Origin: UBA7672 sp030824255
GTDB taxonomy: Bacteria > Pseudomonadota > Alphaproteobacteria > Caulobacterales > Hyphomonadaceae
Length of the DNA stretch: 64,000 bases
NCBI GenBank assembly: GCA_942493305.1
Contig: OW818686.1
Coordinates: forward strand, 2,852,001 to 2,916,000
Direction of reading: 5' to 3'
Made by a program: the position numbers and the translations under genes. The notes under the pieces are model-generated. The model was not told the origin of the DNA and did no database searches. It worked only from the letters and a program-made list of their open reading frames with translations. Each line of letters opens with the position of its first letter. Position 1 is the stretch's first letter. Shown piece after piece: positions 36,569 to 45,366 of this stretch.

Positions 36569-37480
36569 TCAGCCGCCTTTCACGAAGGTCTGGCCGGAAG
36601 ACGCTTTGCCCCGGAAGGTCAGGCCAAAGCGGTCCATGATGGCGATGCAGTCATCGTCGTCGGTGAAGGCCATACATCCGGAGGCGGATTTAGGCGCGTT
36701 GACCGTGACGTCTGTGCTCGAAAGCAGTGCTCCCAGATCGAGCACCACTTTCTGCTTTGTCAGGTCAAATCCAACAAGCTTGTAGGTCGGCCGATTGGGA
36801 TTGCTGCAAGGCGCAGTCGGGGGTGTTGTCGGCGAACCTGCGCCGCAATCCGTCGAGCCTAGGTGGATCGAAAACCCGCTTGCGCCCATTCCCGCCATTC
36901 CTGGCATGGCTGCGTGTTTCGCCGCATCCGCTGGCTTGTTCGCCGTGTCGAGGTCGATGGCGGTAAACTTGTAGCCGATCCGCCAGGGCCAGGTCATGGC
37001 GCTGTAGTTGAGCGGCGCCGAAGCAAGAGTCGGGTCTTTGTGGTTGAGGTCGTAAGGCACGCCTATTTCGAAGACGAGGCCCGTGTACTCACCTGCCGGC
37101 GCCGTCCCGCGCAGGGTGTTGTTGGTGGCGGCGTTGCCATTGCAGTTGCCGGAGGCGTTCTCGAAGTCGAGCAGGGCGACTTTGTCGCTTTGCCACTGAT
37201 TGTCTGGTACTAAAGCGAACGGCACTTCCTGACCGTTGGCGGCGATTAGGCGGACATTGCTGACATAGATGCGAAAGTCCTGCAGGAAGATCAACGCCTT
37301 GGATGTGCCAACGCCTGCGTAGGTCTCGCCGCATCGCGCAGGCTTATCGCCCACCCGCGCGTCGAAGGTGATCGTGATGGGTTTGTCTCCGCCTATGCTG
37401 CCGGGAGACGTCGCACAGGCGCCTAGCGCCAGCGCGAGGATAAAGGCGGACGCAGTCCGGCCCTGAATGTTGGAAAGCAT
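36569..37480 (-). CDS. MbnP-like four-Cys copper-binding protein
   Basis: A 303-aa lipoprotein (lipobox around Cys22, LGAC) of the MbnP family (metallo-mystery pair four-Cys protein). Seen: ITITFDARVGDKPARC, LQDFRIYVSNVRLI, the central MTWPWRIGYKFTAID with Trp164 and Trp166, and Cys50, 113, 212, 225, 269 and 278. A Met-rich stretch KHAAMPGMAGMG (189-199) precedes SIHLGSTDC, suggesting metal contacts. The partner enzyme follows at once. Likely periplasmic copper binding. Which Trp is modified is not shown by sequence. Confidence 0.85.
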   Translation of the reverse strand: MLSNIQGRTASAFILALALGACATSPGSIGGDKPITITFDARVGDKPARCGETYAGVGTSKALIFLQDFRIYVSNVRLIAANGQEVPFALVPDNQWQSDKVALLDFENASGNCNGNAATNNTLRGTAPAGEYTGLVFEIGVPYDLNHKDPTLASAPLNYSAMTWPWRIGYKFTAIDLDTANKPADAAKHAAMPGMAGMGASGFSIHLGSTDCGAGSPTTPPTAPCSNPNRPTYKLVGFDLTKQKVVLDLGALLSSTDVTVNAPKSASGCMAFTDDDDCIAIMDRFGLTFRGKASSGQTFVKGG

Positions 37481-37559
37481 GTCATGGATGTCCTGATAAG
37501 GCGCTGCGCGCGCTTTACGGGCGCGTGCGAACTGACAGGCATAGCCTGTCGCGAGCGGC

Positions 37560-37961
37560 TCAGATCAGGATTGGCGGTCCCGTGGATGGCGGGGGTGGAG
37601 CGGCGATGCCGCGTCCTGGCGCGACTGCAAGCGCGACAACGAAGTCTGCTGCATATACGCGCTGAAAAACAACAGGTTCGGCGGCAACAGGCGGTGAAGC
37701 CATTGGCGCGGTGACAGCAAAGACGCAAGGGGTGCTGCTGGTCTTGCCATCCGGCTTGCCCGGGAGCTTCGAGGCGTCGAGCAGCTTGCCCGTGTCGAGA
37801 TCCACGACTTGCGCTGCACCATGCCCATCGCACATCTGGACGACAAGGTAGCGACCATCGGGCGTGTCGGCTTCGGCCAGCATGTATCCGGCCGGGACGA
37901 TCGCGCGAACGAGCATCGCGAGGAGCGCGATGGCTCCCAGCTGTCGTCCTGCGCGTTTCAT
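37560..37961 (-). CDS. DUF2946 family protein (copy 2)
   Basis: A 133-aa protein with the opening RQLGAIALLAMLVRAIVPAG, YMLAEADTPDGRYLVVQMC and a C-terminal RGIAAPPPPSTGPPILI. It is clearly similar along its length to copy 3 at 41876 (RQMGAIALLAVLVRAIVPGG, RGIAAPPPPSTGPP). It lies between the PepSY and MbnP genes. Function is unknown. Confidence 0.78.
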   Translation of the reverse strand: MKRAGRQLGAIALLAMLVRAIVPAGYMLAEADTPDGRYLVVQMCDGHGAAQVVDLDTGKLLDASKLPGKPDGKTSSTPCVFAVTAPMASPPVAAEPVVFQRVYAADFVVALAVAPGRGIAAPPPPSTGPPILI

Positions 37962-38079
37962 CCAGGTCAGAATTGTCTTCTCCCTTGTTCCGAAAGCTAA
38001 GTCTGATCCGTTTGTAGCTACAAGTCACCCTGCCTGCGGCGTCTTTCACATAGTGGCGATGTGTCTGTGTGGGGTAGCG

Positions 38080-39489
38080 TCATGCGAGACCTAGCCAGTC
38101 GCGGGTCGGTTTGAGACGGGACAGAACCAGACGCTCCACGGCCAGCACAAACACAAGGGTCATACCCAGGAGAGGGAAGACGACGCCGAACGCTGCGAGA
38201 GCCGCGTAGACGCCCCATCCTGCTTTGCGTCCCTTGAAGGGCGGCGGCGCCCCCAGGCCCGAGCGCCGACGCTTCAGCCACATAACAGGACCGGTGATTG
38301 CGAGCAGGGCCCCACCGAGGCTCGCGCCTAGCATCAGCAGCTGGTTTGCGAATCCGAAATAGTTGCCCATGTGGATTGCAACACCCAACTCGACCGCTTT
38401 GGCGCCTGTGCCGTAGTTGCCAAAACTGACGTCGTTGACGATCTGGCCCGTGTACTGGTCGATATGAATCGTTCGCTGCCCTTCGGGTTGATCGGGGTAG
38501 GTATAACCCGTAAAGACGTCGTGCTCATTGCGCGGATAGACGAGACGATAGGCGGTCGTCATGCCAGCTTGCGCAAATGTGCGCGCCGCGGCGCCAACGT
38601 CGATCGGCGCCATACCGTGCCCGGCGTGCGATACCGGGGCCGGAGCTTGTTCGAACGTCCACGGCACACCCTTGTTTGTCTCTGCCAGCACCTGTGCGGT
38701 CTCCGGGCTCGGCGTTGCGCCGTGACCCCCAACGTGAGTGCGATAGGCGGCGGGGTATCCAACGCCCACAGCGCCCATGACCTTGTTGAGGTTGGCTCCC
38801 CACTGCGTCGACCAGGGCAGGCCGGTCAGCAGCAGGAACAGCAGGAAGACGGACGTCCACAATCCCGCTACGCCATGAAGGTCTCTCCAGAGCGCACGGC
38901 CACGCAGGTCCAGACGCGGGTAGAGGAGGCCGCCTAAACCCGTCGCACCTCGGGGCCACCAGAGATATAGGCCGGTACCGATGAGCAGGATGGCCCAGCA
39001 CGACGCCAGCTCCACAATGCCGTCGCCGAAATCGCCCATCATCAGCGCGCCGTGCATGCGATCAGACCAGCCAATCAGCGTGTCCTCGTAAACGAACGAT
39101 CCCTTCGCCTCGCCGGCAACAGGATCCACATAGACCCGAAAGTCCTGTCCCTCTTTCGGCGTCAGAAAGACCACGGCTGTACGGTTGGGCTCTGTCGGCA
39201 GGTCTATGCGCGTAGCCGTCGCGCCCGGGTGAGCCGCCAATGCACCTTCGATCATCTTGTCCGGTGTCAGGTGTGGGCCAGACGCTGATGTGAACCGCCA
39301 GTCGCGATGGACGGCGTCTTCGATCTCTGTGTTGAACAGATAGATCGAGCCGGTAACTGCCAGGATCAGCAGGAACGGTGCGATGATGATGCCGGCGTAG
39401 AAGTGGAGCCGAAACATCAGCCTGTGAAAGGCAGGATCACGTACCGCAGGTGCTTGAGAGGAAGCGAGGTCGGTCATGTGGAGCCCCAT
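38080..39489 (-). CDS. PepSY-domain transmembrane reductase-like protein
   Basis: A 469-aa membrane protein of the PepSY-associated TM family. Seen: HRLMFRLHFYAGIIIAPFLL, DLHGVAGLWTSVFLLFLLLTGLPW, VELGVAIHMGNYFGFANQLL, and a periplasmic PepSY repeat region. His residues in these helices fit haem ligands of FsrB-type iron-siderophore reductases. It follows the TonB receptor gene at 39529, typical for metallophore uptake. The start is ATG 39489 or 39477. Confidence 0.85.
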   Translation of the reverse strand: MGLHMTDLASSQAPAVRDPAFHRLMFRLHFYAGIIIAPFLLILAVTGSIYLFNTEIEDAVHRDWRFTSASGPHLTPDKMIEGALAAHPGATATRIDLPTEPNRTAVVFLTPKEGQDFRVYVDPVAGEAKGSFVYEDTLIGWSDRMHGALMMGDFGDGIVELASCWAILLIGTGLYLWWPRGATGLGGLLYPRLDLRGRALWRDLHGVAGLWTSVFLLFLLLTGLPWSTQWGANLNKVMGAVGVGYPAAYRTHVGGHGATPSPETAQVLAETNKGVPWTFEQAPAPVSHAGHGMAPIDVGAAARTFAQAGMTTAYRLVYPRNEHDVFTGYTYPDQPEGQRTIHIDQYTGQIVNDVSFGNYGTGAKAVELGVAIHMGNYFGFANQLLMLGASLGGALLAITGPVMWLKRRRSGLGAPPPFKGRKAGWGVYAALAAFGVVFPLLGMTLVFVLAVERLVLSRLKPTRDWLGLA

Positions 39490-39528
39490 CAGGTCCGGCG
39501 AGATTGCCCGCCGGACCCTGTCGGTTGT

Positions 39529-41718
39529 CTAGAAACTACGGCGAAGTGAGACTTCAAAGCTACGCGGCTTGCCGATCATCGGCTCCCCGTCAAAGCCCAG
39601 GTCGGCGTAGAACTCGTCGGTGAGGTTGCTGCCGCGCACAGTGATGTCCGCAAACTGGGTGCGCCAGGTGACACCTGCATCCAGCAGCGTGACGTCACCT
39701 ACACGGTAGAGATTGCTGGTCGACGTGTAGAACTCGCCATTGTACCGAACGGCGCCGAACACGGTCACAGGCAGGTCCTTGGGCGTCCAGCTCAGGACCA
39801 GATCGGCCAGCTGTTCCGGCGTATTCACCGGAGTGTTGCCGGACCTGTTTGCGCCACCCGCCTCGATCAGTTCGTCGAACTCGGCATTGAGCAAGGCGGC
39901 GCTGAAGTCCAGTCGCAGATCATCGGTAAGCCCAGCGGAAACAGACGCCTCCACGCCATCCGACGTTTGGCTTCCACCTTGAATGGTTATGTTCGGGTTG
40001 GCCGGATCGCGCGTGAGGATATCGTCCTGCCGTATATGGAAGACCGAAGCGGTGAGCTGCATCCGATCCCCGAAAGCAGACGACTTGACGCCGGCCTCAT
40101 AGCTTTCACCGGTCGTCAGGTTGAAGGTTGAGTTTGCGGCGCTGATGAATAGCAGGCCGCTGACCGGCACGACCGCGCTGGAGTACTGGGCGAACAGCTG
40201 CGTCTGCGGCTGCAGGTTATAGACGGCGCCAAGTCTCCAGTTGGTCGGCTCGTAGGTGTTGCCGTACCGCGTATAGACCCCTGTGTTGACGTTCTGGATG
40301 CTGCGGCTCAGATCGAGTTGGTCGAAGCGGATGCCGCCGACGAGCAACAGGTCCGGGGTAACGTTGTAGGCATCTTCCACGAACACGGCATAGCTATCGA
40401 CGTCTGCAGCCACTTGCTGACGTGTCGCAAAGTTGGCTGGCGTGTCTGCCGTGGAGAGTGTTCCGCGAACCGGATTGAAGGAATCGACCGAAGTCGTCGT
40501 GCCGAAGCGCCGCTTGGAATCGAAGTCAGTCAGCGTTGCCTCTGCACCGATCATGAAGCGGTTGCGATTGTCGCCGAGCAGCCCGTCGAAGGTGAAGTTC
40601 GCGCGATCGAACCACACGGCCTGATCATGGGTGATAAGCGATGTGGCGCGGTCAATCAGGTTTGTAGTTGCATTGAAGGTATGCGTGTCCGCGCCAAGCC
40701 AGCTGCGGTTGCCGTCAAAATAGCTGAGATCGTTCCTGAACTTCCAGCCACCGGAGATGTCGTAATCTGCACGGGCGCGGACCCAGGTGGAATCAGATTC
40801 CACATGGCCGTTGTCGGCCTCAAAGTTGACCTTCCGCATGGAACGATCCAGCACCAGATTGCCGGGGCCGGTAGCGGCATCGGTGGGATCACGTGCAATC
40901 GAGCGCGAGATCAGGGGTGTGCCGTAGTACGCTGTGTCCAAATCGTCCTCGAAATGGTCAATCGAGAAGGTCAGGGCAAGCTTGTCGGTCGGGCGGAAAA
41001 GGACCGACCCGTTGGCCGCAAACGTGGACGCATTGGTGTCGTCGACCCAGCCATCAGACTTCGAGCCAACCACATCGAGACGCGCAGCGGCCTGTTCGCC
41101 CAGCGGCGTGTTCACGCCGCCAGCGAGACGGACGCTGCCGAAAGACCCGTAGCTCGCCAGAACATCAATCTTCTGCTGCCCGAGAACTGGACGCTTCGGC
41201 ACGAAGTTCACAGTGCCGACCAGCGCGCCGTCTCCCGACTGCACGGAGGCGGGGCCTTTCAGAACTTCGATGCGTTCGAAGCTCCAGCTGTCCCAGTTGC
41301 GGAACTCGGAGCCCGGCGTGGACATCCGCACGCCGTCATATTGGAAGTTGGTGCCGCGTGTGAAACCACGCATCGAGCCCAATCCGATGGCGCCGGGGTT
41401 GTTGCCGGCGAAGACGCCGGGCGCGCCGTTCATTGCATCGATGGCGCTGTTCAGGCCCTGCAACTGCATGTCCTGCTGGGTCAGCACATCAACGATGGCG
41501 GGAATTTCCCGGTTGGTCAGGCCCAGGCGCGAGCCAGTCTCGACCTTGAAGTCGAGGTCGCGCGCCTCGGACTGTCCGGTGACGACCACGACATCACGGT
41601 CTTTGGTCTGATCGTCTGGAGCGGTTTGGCCGTAAGCGGGAAGGGCGCACGACAGCGAGACGCTGGCGACAGAGGCACAGAGAAACAACCGAAGCCGGTT
41701 GGAAGGCTGGCAAGTCAT
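39529..41718 (-). CDS. TonB-dependent siderophore receptor
   Basis: A 729-aa receptor from the ATG at 41718. Signal peptide ending near AYGQ, TonB box region DVVVVTGQSEAR, a plug (about 65-190, with IPAIVDVLTQQDMQLQGLNS, MRGFTRGTNFQYDGVRM and ERIEVLKGPASVQSGDGAL), and a 22-strand type barrel ending SLRRSF. It is most like hydroxamate and ferrichrome-type siderophore receptors. It pairs with the PepSY reductase downstream. Regulation may involve metal response; no operator was identified by eye. Confidence 0.9.
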   Translation of the reverse strand: MTCQPSNRLRLFLCASVASVSLSCALPAYGQTAPDDQTKDRDVVVVTGQSEARDLDFKVETGSRLGLTNREIPAIVDVLTQQDMQLQGLNSAIDAMNGAPGVFAGNNPGAIGLGSMRGFTRGTNFQYDGVRMSTPGSEFRNWDSWSFERIEVLKGPASVQSGDGALVGTVNFVPKRPVLGQQKIDVLASYGSFGSVRLAGGVNTPLGEQAAARLDVVGSKSDGWVDDTNASTFAANGSVLFRPTDKLALTFSIDHFEDDLDTAYYGTPLISRSIARDPTDAATGPGNLVLDRSMRKVNFEADNGHVESDSTWVRARADYDISGGWKFRNDLSYFDGNRSWLGADTHTFNATTNLIDRATSLITHDQAVWFDRANFTFDGLLGDNRNRFMIGAEATLTDFDSKRRFGTTTSVDSFNPVRGTLSTADTPANFATRQQVAADVDSYAVFVEDAYNVTPDLLLVGGIRFDQLDLSRSIQNVNTGVYTRYGNTYEPTNWRLGAVYNLQPQTQLFAQYSSAVVPVSGLLFISAANSTFNLTTGESYEAGVKSSAFGDRMQLTASVFHIRQDDILTRDPANPNITIQGGSQTSDGVEASVSAGLTDDLRLDFSAALLNAEFDELIEAGGANRSGNTPVNTPEQLADLVLSWTPKDLPVTVFGAVRYNGEFYTSTSNLYRVGDVTLLDAGVTWRTQFADITVRGSNLTDEFYADLGFDGEPMIGKPRSFEVSLRRSF

Positions 41719-41875
41719 GACGAGGTCCAGATTCTGGCGGGTGGTTCGCGCTCGTGCGCTGTTCACACCGGCCGATGCAATCAACAACATTGAAGGGAGT
41801 CGCGGCGTCGGCCGCATTTGCGGGGGCGAACGCCATTGGCGCGATCAGCGGGCGATGTGCCCGTGATGCGGTGGC

Positions 41876-42286
41876 TCAGACTGCTGCTGGGGGGCCGGTC
41901 GAGGGCGGCGGCGGGGCGGCAATGCCACGGCCCGGGCTAACACTGGCAACGACTGCAAAGTCAGCGTCGTGTTGGATGAGTGTGCGTGCCGGTTCTGCCA
42001 CCAGAAGCGGGAGAGCCATGCCTGGCGCGGTCGCAAAGACACAGGGAGGATGGCCAGCCTTGTTTTCCTGCGGCGCGTGTTTGGAGATATCTGCGACATC
42101 GACTTCTTCGCCGGTATCGAGATTGATCGCCTTGGGCGCACCTGCGTGCGCGTCGCACAGCTGAACAATGAGATAGCGACCTTCGGGAGTATCCGCAGAC
42201 GCCAGCATATAGCCGCCGGGGACGATCGCCCGCACTAGGACAGCAAGGAGCGCAATGGCTCCCATCTGTCGTGCCGCGTGGCGCAT
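41876..42286 (-). CDS. DUF2946 family protein (copy 3)
   Basis: A 136-aa protein, the closest relative of copy 2. Opening MRHAARQMGAIALLAVLVRA, YMLASADTPEGRYLIVQLCD, and end RGIAAPPPPSTGPPAAV. It is first in the minus-strand run of segment C. The sequences upstream of copies 2 and 3 share CATCCA-GTCAG and GTCTCCCTTGT-like bases near the starts, suggesting a duplicated unit with its control region. Confidence 0.78.
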   Translation of the reverse strand: MRHAARQMGAIALLAVLVRAIVPGGYMLASADTPEGRYLIVQLCDAHAGAPKAINLDTGEEVDVADISKHAPQENKAGHPPCVFATAPGMALPLLVAEPARTLIQHDADFAVVASVSPGRGIAAPPPPSTGPPAAV

Positions 42287-42388
42287 CCAAGTCAGTATGG
42301 CCGTCTCCCTTGTGGGGTCTCCTAGCGGAGATTGCTAATTTAGCAAAGTGCGCCCTGCCGCCGCAACGCAGCACAATCGCTTGACCTG

Positions 42389-42617
42389 TCACGAACCCGG
42401 CGGCTCGGATTTCGCCAGCCGAACGAGCGCGCCCTGCGCGTCGCGTTCACCAGGACCGGGGCGGCGGAGCAGCGGATACCAGCGGGACCGCGACCGGTCT
42501 GCATCGGGATGTTGGTGTATTCGCAGTCGTCGGGCACGTGCGCCCGCGCGGTATCGTAGTCCTTGACCGCCGTGGCGGCGTTGAAGGACTTCACGATCTT
42601 GATGGGGGGCGTGTCAT
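42389..42617 (-). pseudogene. SnoaL/limonene-epoxide-hydrolase-like remnant
   Basis: A good ribosome site (AGGAG) and ATG at 42617 open a frame that shifts after a run of six C (42604-42609). The next frame reads IKIVKSFNAATAVKDYDTAR, AHVPDDCEYTNIPMQTGRGPAGIR, which fits the start of a SnoaL-like fold protein. After that the frame shifts again and stops at 42389. The gene would normally be about 130-150 codons. Two lesions and a missing 3' part make it a pseudogene. Confidence 0.55.
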
Positions 42618-42651
42618 GCGTAGCTCCTATTGGTGATGTTGGTCTTTGCGA

Positions 42652-43104
42652 TCAGGCAGACGTCGTCGTCTTCGCTGCCGCGCGACCCGGTGTGGCCGGG
42701 CGCCAGAGCGGGCCTACTGCCAGGAGAAGGACCGGGATGTTGAAGGCGGCGTTGGAGGCGTTGCCCGACAAAATTGAGCCGGTGCTGTCGAGGACGAACC
42801 AGGCGAACGTGCCCGCAAGGACGGTGCGACGCACGGCTTCCGGCGCGGCGTCGTAGACCCAGGTCGACAGACACCAGATCATGACGCCCCACCCCAGCAG
42901 GAAGCCGCCCGTCAGCGCCGAGAGGAAATGCGTGTCGGGAGATGTGTAGGTTGTTGCGCCATCGATCGGCCAGCTGAGTAGGTCGAGCGTGAGGCGGGCG
43001 GGCTCGGACGTCTGCGCCATCGTGCCGAGAAAGAAGACCGGTGCGAATGACCCAACGACAACCGCAGTTATCTTCAACCAAAGCTTGTGCATCCGGTGTG
43101 TCAC
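42652..43104 (-). CDS. Membrane protein of unknown function
   Basis: A 150-aa protein with about four hydrophobic segments (LWLKITAVVVGSFAPVFFL, FLSALTGGFLLGWGVMIWC, VRRTVLAGTFAWFVLDSTG, AAFNIPVLLLAVGPLW). GTG at 43104 is chosen, since GAGGAG lies six bases upstream; an ATG at 43092 is also possible. It is divergent from the truncated HTH gene, about 100 bp apart. Family not recognised. Confidence 0.7.
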   Translation of the reverse strand: MTHRMHKLWLKITAVVVGSFAPVFFLGTMAQTSEPARLTLDLLSWPIDGATTYTSPDTHFLSALTGGFLLGWGVMIWCLSTWVYDAAPEAVRRTVLAGTFAWFVLDSTGSILSGNASNAAFNIPVLLLAVGPLWRPATPGRAAAKTTTSA

Positions 43105-43207
43105 GGCGGGCTCCTCTTTTGTCGGGCAGAGGTTCGGACCTTGTGATGCGTCAGACAATTACCTCGGAGGTAACTGTTGCGCGCGCGGCGGCGCGCTATG
43201 GTGGGGG

Positions 43208-43462
43208 ATGAGTGATTTTGCCGAGACGTTGAGAGGCTGGCGGAAGACGCGGCGGTTCAGCCAGATGGAACTGGCACTGGAGGCGGATGTGTCTGCGCGC
43301 CATATCGCCTTCCTCGAAACGGGGCGGGCAAAACCCAGCCCGGACATGATTGGACGGCTGGGAGATGCGTTGCAGATGCCGTCGGCGTCGCGCCACCAGA
43401 TGCTGACGCTGGCGGGGTTTGCGACGCGATACCCCGGTAGGCGATGGGACGCCGAAGCTTGA
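43208..43462 (+). pseudogene. Truncated XRE/MmyB-type HTH regulator
   Basis: An 84-aa frame with a clear XRE helix-turn-helix (LRGWRKTRRFSQMELALEAD, VSARHIAFLETGRAKPSPDM) and the linker MLTLAGFATRYPGRRWDAEA, then stop. Family members usually continue for another 150-180 residues with an MmyB-like ligand domain, which is missing here. The break lies about 220 bp before the last element-end block. Residual DNA binding is possible. Confidence 0.65.
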
Positions 43463-43681
43463 CCGGTTCGATCCACACGGGTTTAAATTTCAGCCGGTTT
43501 CAGGACAGGGTTTGAAATTTTCCGTAGCGGGATCGAGGCTGCAGCGGCAATCATATTGGAGATGAGCGAACGTAAGGGGGCGTGACCCTCAAGCCCTTTC
43601 CGCCCATTTCCGGATCTTTCCGGGTCGTTTTTTTCAGCGGCCAACGAACTGCAGTGCGCAAACCGAAGGCCTACAAGTTTC

Positions 43682-43780
43682 TTTGACGGCGTTCTTGACG
43701 GTGCAATAAAATTTGACGCTAGCTCTACGAGCGACAGCGAAAGATGGCGAAGGGTCGATCGATAATCGAGTGGGAGTGAC
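43682..43780 (+). repeat. Conserved element-end block with att core, copy C
   Basis: Third copy of the end block: TTTGACGGCG, CTTGACGGTG, CGCTAGCTCTACGAGCG, AAAGATGGCGAAGGGTCGAT, then TCGAGTGGGAGTGAC (43766-43780). It restores I-E-W-E-stop in frame as at the end of guaA. It marks the junction to what looks like core chromosome. Confidence 0.7.
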
Positions 43781-43903
43781 GCCCTCGAGGTCGTGCACCT
43801 CTGGCGTCCGGTCGGCGATGCTGCTGCCGGGGTCGTGACCCATTTCAAGCGGCCCGCCATGGCTGGGCGCAACACGGACACGCCCTATATGCCGATCTGA
43901 AAA

Positions 43904-44890
43904 ATGAGTTCAGATCTGCTTTTCGCCCTCGGACTTTGCCTCGCCGGACTGGTTGTCCTTGTCATCGGCGCAGAGCTGCTGGTCCGCGGCGGCAGTGCGC
44001 TTGCCAGACGCCTGAAGGTTCCGCCCATTCTGATAGGTCTGACGATCGTCTCGCTGGGAACCAGCGCGCCAGAGCTTGCCATCGGCATAGATGCGTCGCT
44101 GAAGGGCAATGGCCCTCTGGCCGTAGGCAATGTCGCCGGCACCAACACCGTCAACCTTCTGCTTATCCTGGGTCTCAGCGCGCTGATGCGACCGTTGAAG
44201 CTGGAAACGGGAACGCTGAAGTTTGACTTGCCCTGCATGATGGTCGCCGCACTGGCGCTGCTGGCCCTGTCGTTGGACGGCGTGCTGACCTGGACGGATG
44301 GCCTTATCCTCCTCACCGTCGCAATCGGCTATTCCGGGCTGCTGTTCCGCGCTGCCCTTCGCCAACGGGCCGAAGCCAGCAGGCAAGCGGGCGAGACGAA
44401 CGAAAGCGAGGAAAAGCCCGGTGTCGCCACGGGTATTGTGCGTCATGCCGCGATGCTGCTTGGCGGCATTCTGATCATTGTGTTTGGCGCGGATTGGCTG
44501 GTGAATGGCGGCATCAAGGTTGCCGAAATCTGGGGCGTGTCAGACGCCTTCATCGGCCTCACTGTGATTGCGATCGGAACGTCCGCGCCCGAACTCGTCA
44601 CCACCGTCGTCTCAACGCTGCGCGGCAAGCGCGATATCGCCATCGGAAACCTGCTGGGCAGCAGCACCTACAACATCGCCTTCATTCTGGGTGTCACGTG
44701 CCTCTTCCCCGCCCAGGGTATTTCGGTCCCGGAGGAACTCCTGATGATCGACATACCCGTCATGATCGGCGCGGCGCTGCTCTGCTTTCCGGCCTTCCTG
44801 GTCGGAAAGAAGATGTCGCGTCTGGAGGGTGGGCTGTTTGTCGCTGCGTATGCCGTTTATCTTGGCTACCTGCTGATCGCGAGGACCTGA
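43904..44890 (+). CDS. Calcium/sodium antiporter (CaCA, YrbG-like)
   Basis: A 328-aa membrane antiporter with the two inverted alpha repeats of the CaCA family: LGTSAPELAIGIDASLKGNG with VGNVAGTNTVNLLLILG (about 51-95), and IGTSAPELVTTVVSTLRG with IGNLLGSSTYNIAFILG (about 222-265). The paired acidic residues that bind the cation are present in both. About ten membrane helices. First gene after the presumed island junction. Confidence 0.93.
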   Translation: MSSDLLFALGLCLAGLVVLVIGAELLVRGGSALARRLKVPPILIGLTIVSLGTSAPELAIGIDASLKGNGPLAVGNVAGTNTVNLLLILGLSALMRPLKLETGTLKFDLPCMMVAALALLALSLDGVLTWTDGLILLTVAIGYSGLLFRAALRQRAEASRQAGETNESEEKPGVATGIVRHAAMLLGGILIIVFGADWLVNGGIKVAEIWGVSDAFIGLTVIAIGTSAPELVTTVVSTLRGKRDIAIGNLLGSSTYNIAFILGVTCLFPAQGISVPEELLMIDIPVMIGAALLCFPAFLVGKKMSRLEGGLFVAAYAVYLGYLLIART

Positions 44891-44974
44891 TCGGCTGGCG
44901 AGATCGCCCTTGGCTTCCGCGCGCAGCCGGGGCAATAGCGCGGCAGACACGCCGAAGATCACAGGTCATGCGAC

Positions 44975-45229
44975 ATGGGACAGGGCAAGCACGCCATCGC
45001 CTCTCAGGAACGCCGCGTAAAGCGGCTGGGCTATCGCTATGGCGTCCTGCTGATGAAATCCGCCAAGCCGTTCGGCAAGATCGCCGAACACGGCGGATAC
45101 CTGCTGCGCGACGAGGAAACGCGGAAAACCGTCTTCGGCAACAAGGGCTACGAGTATTCTGCCACGCTGGATGAGGTGGAGGAATTCCTCCTCGCCCAGC
45201 CGAAGGTCCGCGACGACGAAGAAGAGTAG
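44975..45229 (+). CDS. Conserved small protein, unknown function
   Basis: An 84-aa soluble protein: SQERRVKRLGYRYGVLLMKS, AKPFGKIAEHGGYLLRDEET, RKTVFGNKGYEYSATLDEVEEFL, acidic tail. It has a mixed charge and coding-like codon use. I do not recognise a named family. It lies between the antiporter and the RNA ligase-like gene. Confidence 0.65.
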   Translation: MGQGKHAIASQERRVKRLGYRYGVLLMKSAKPFGKIAEHGGYLLRDEETRKTVFGNKGYEYSATLDEVEEFLLAQPKVRDDEEE

Positions 45230-45366
45230 TCCGTCCGCCTCCCGATAATTCACAGGCTTGTTCGCGCCTCGCGCGAAGCCCGCTTGCCGCCACTGTTGTT
45301 CATGTTATGTTCTCGTCATCCAGAACAGACGGTGCGTATGAACGACCGGCAGGCAAGGAGACGGCA

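Noticed and set aside
40318..41793. Long plus-strand frame (491 aa)
   Set aside because: Antisense to the TonB receptor, no family motifs; explained by high GC.
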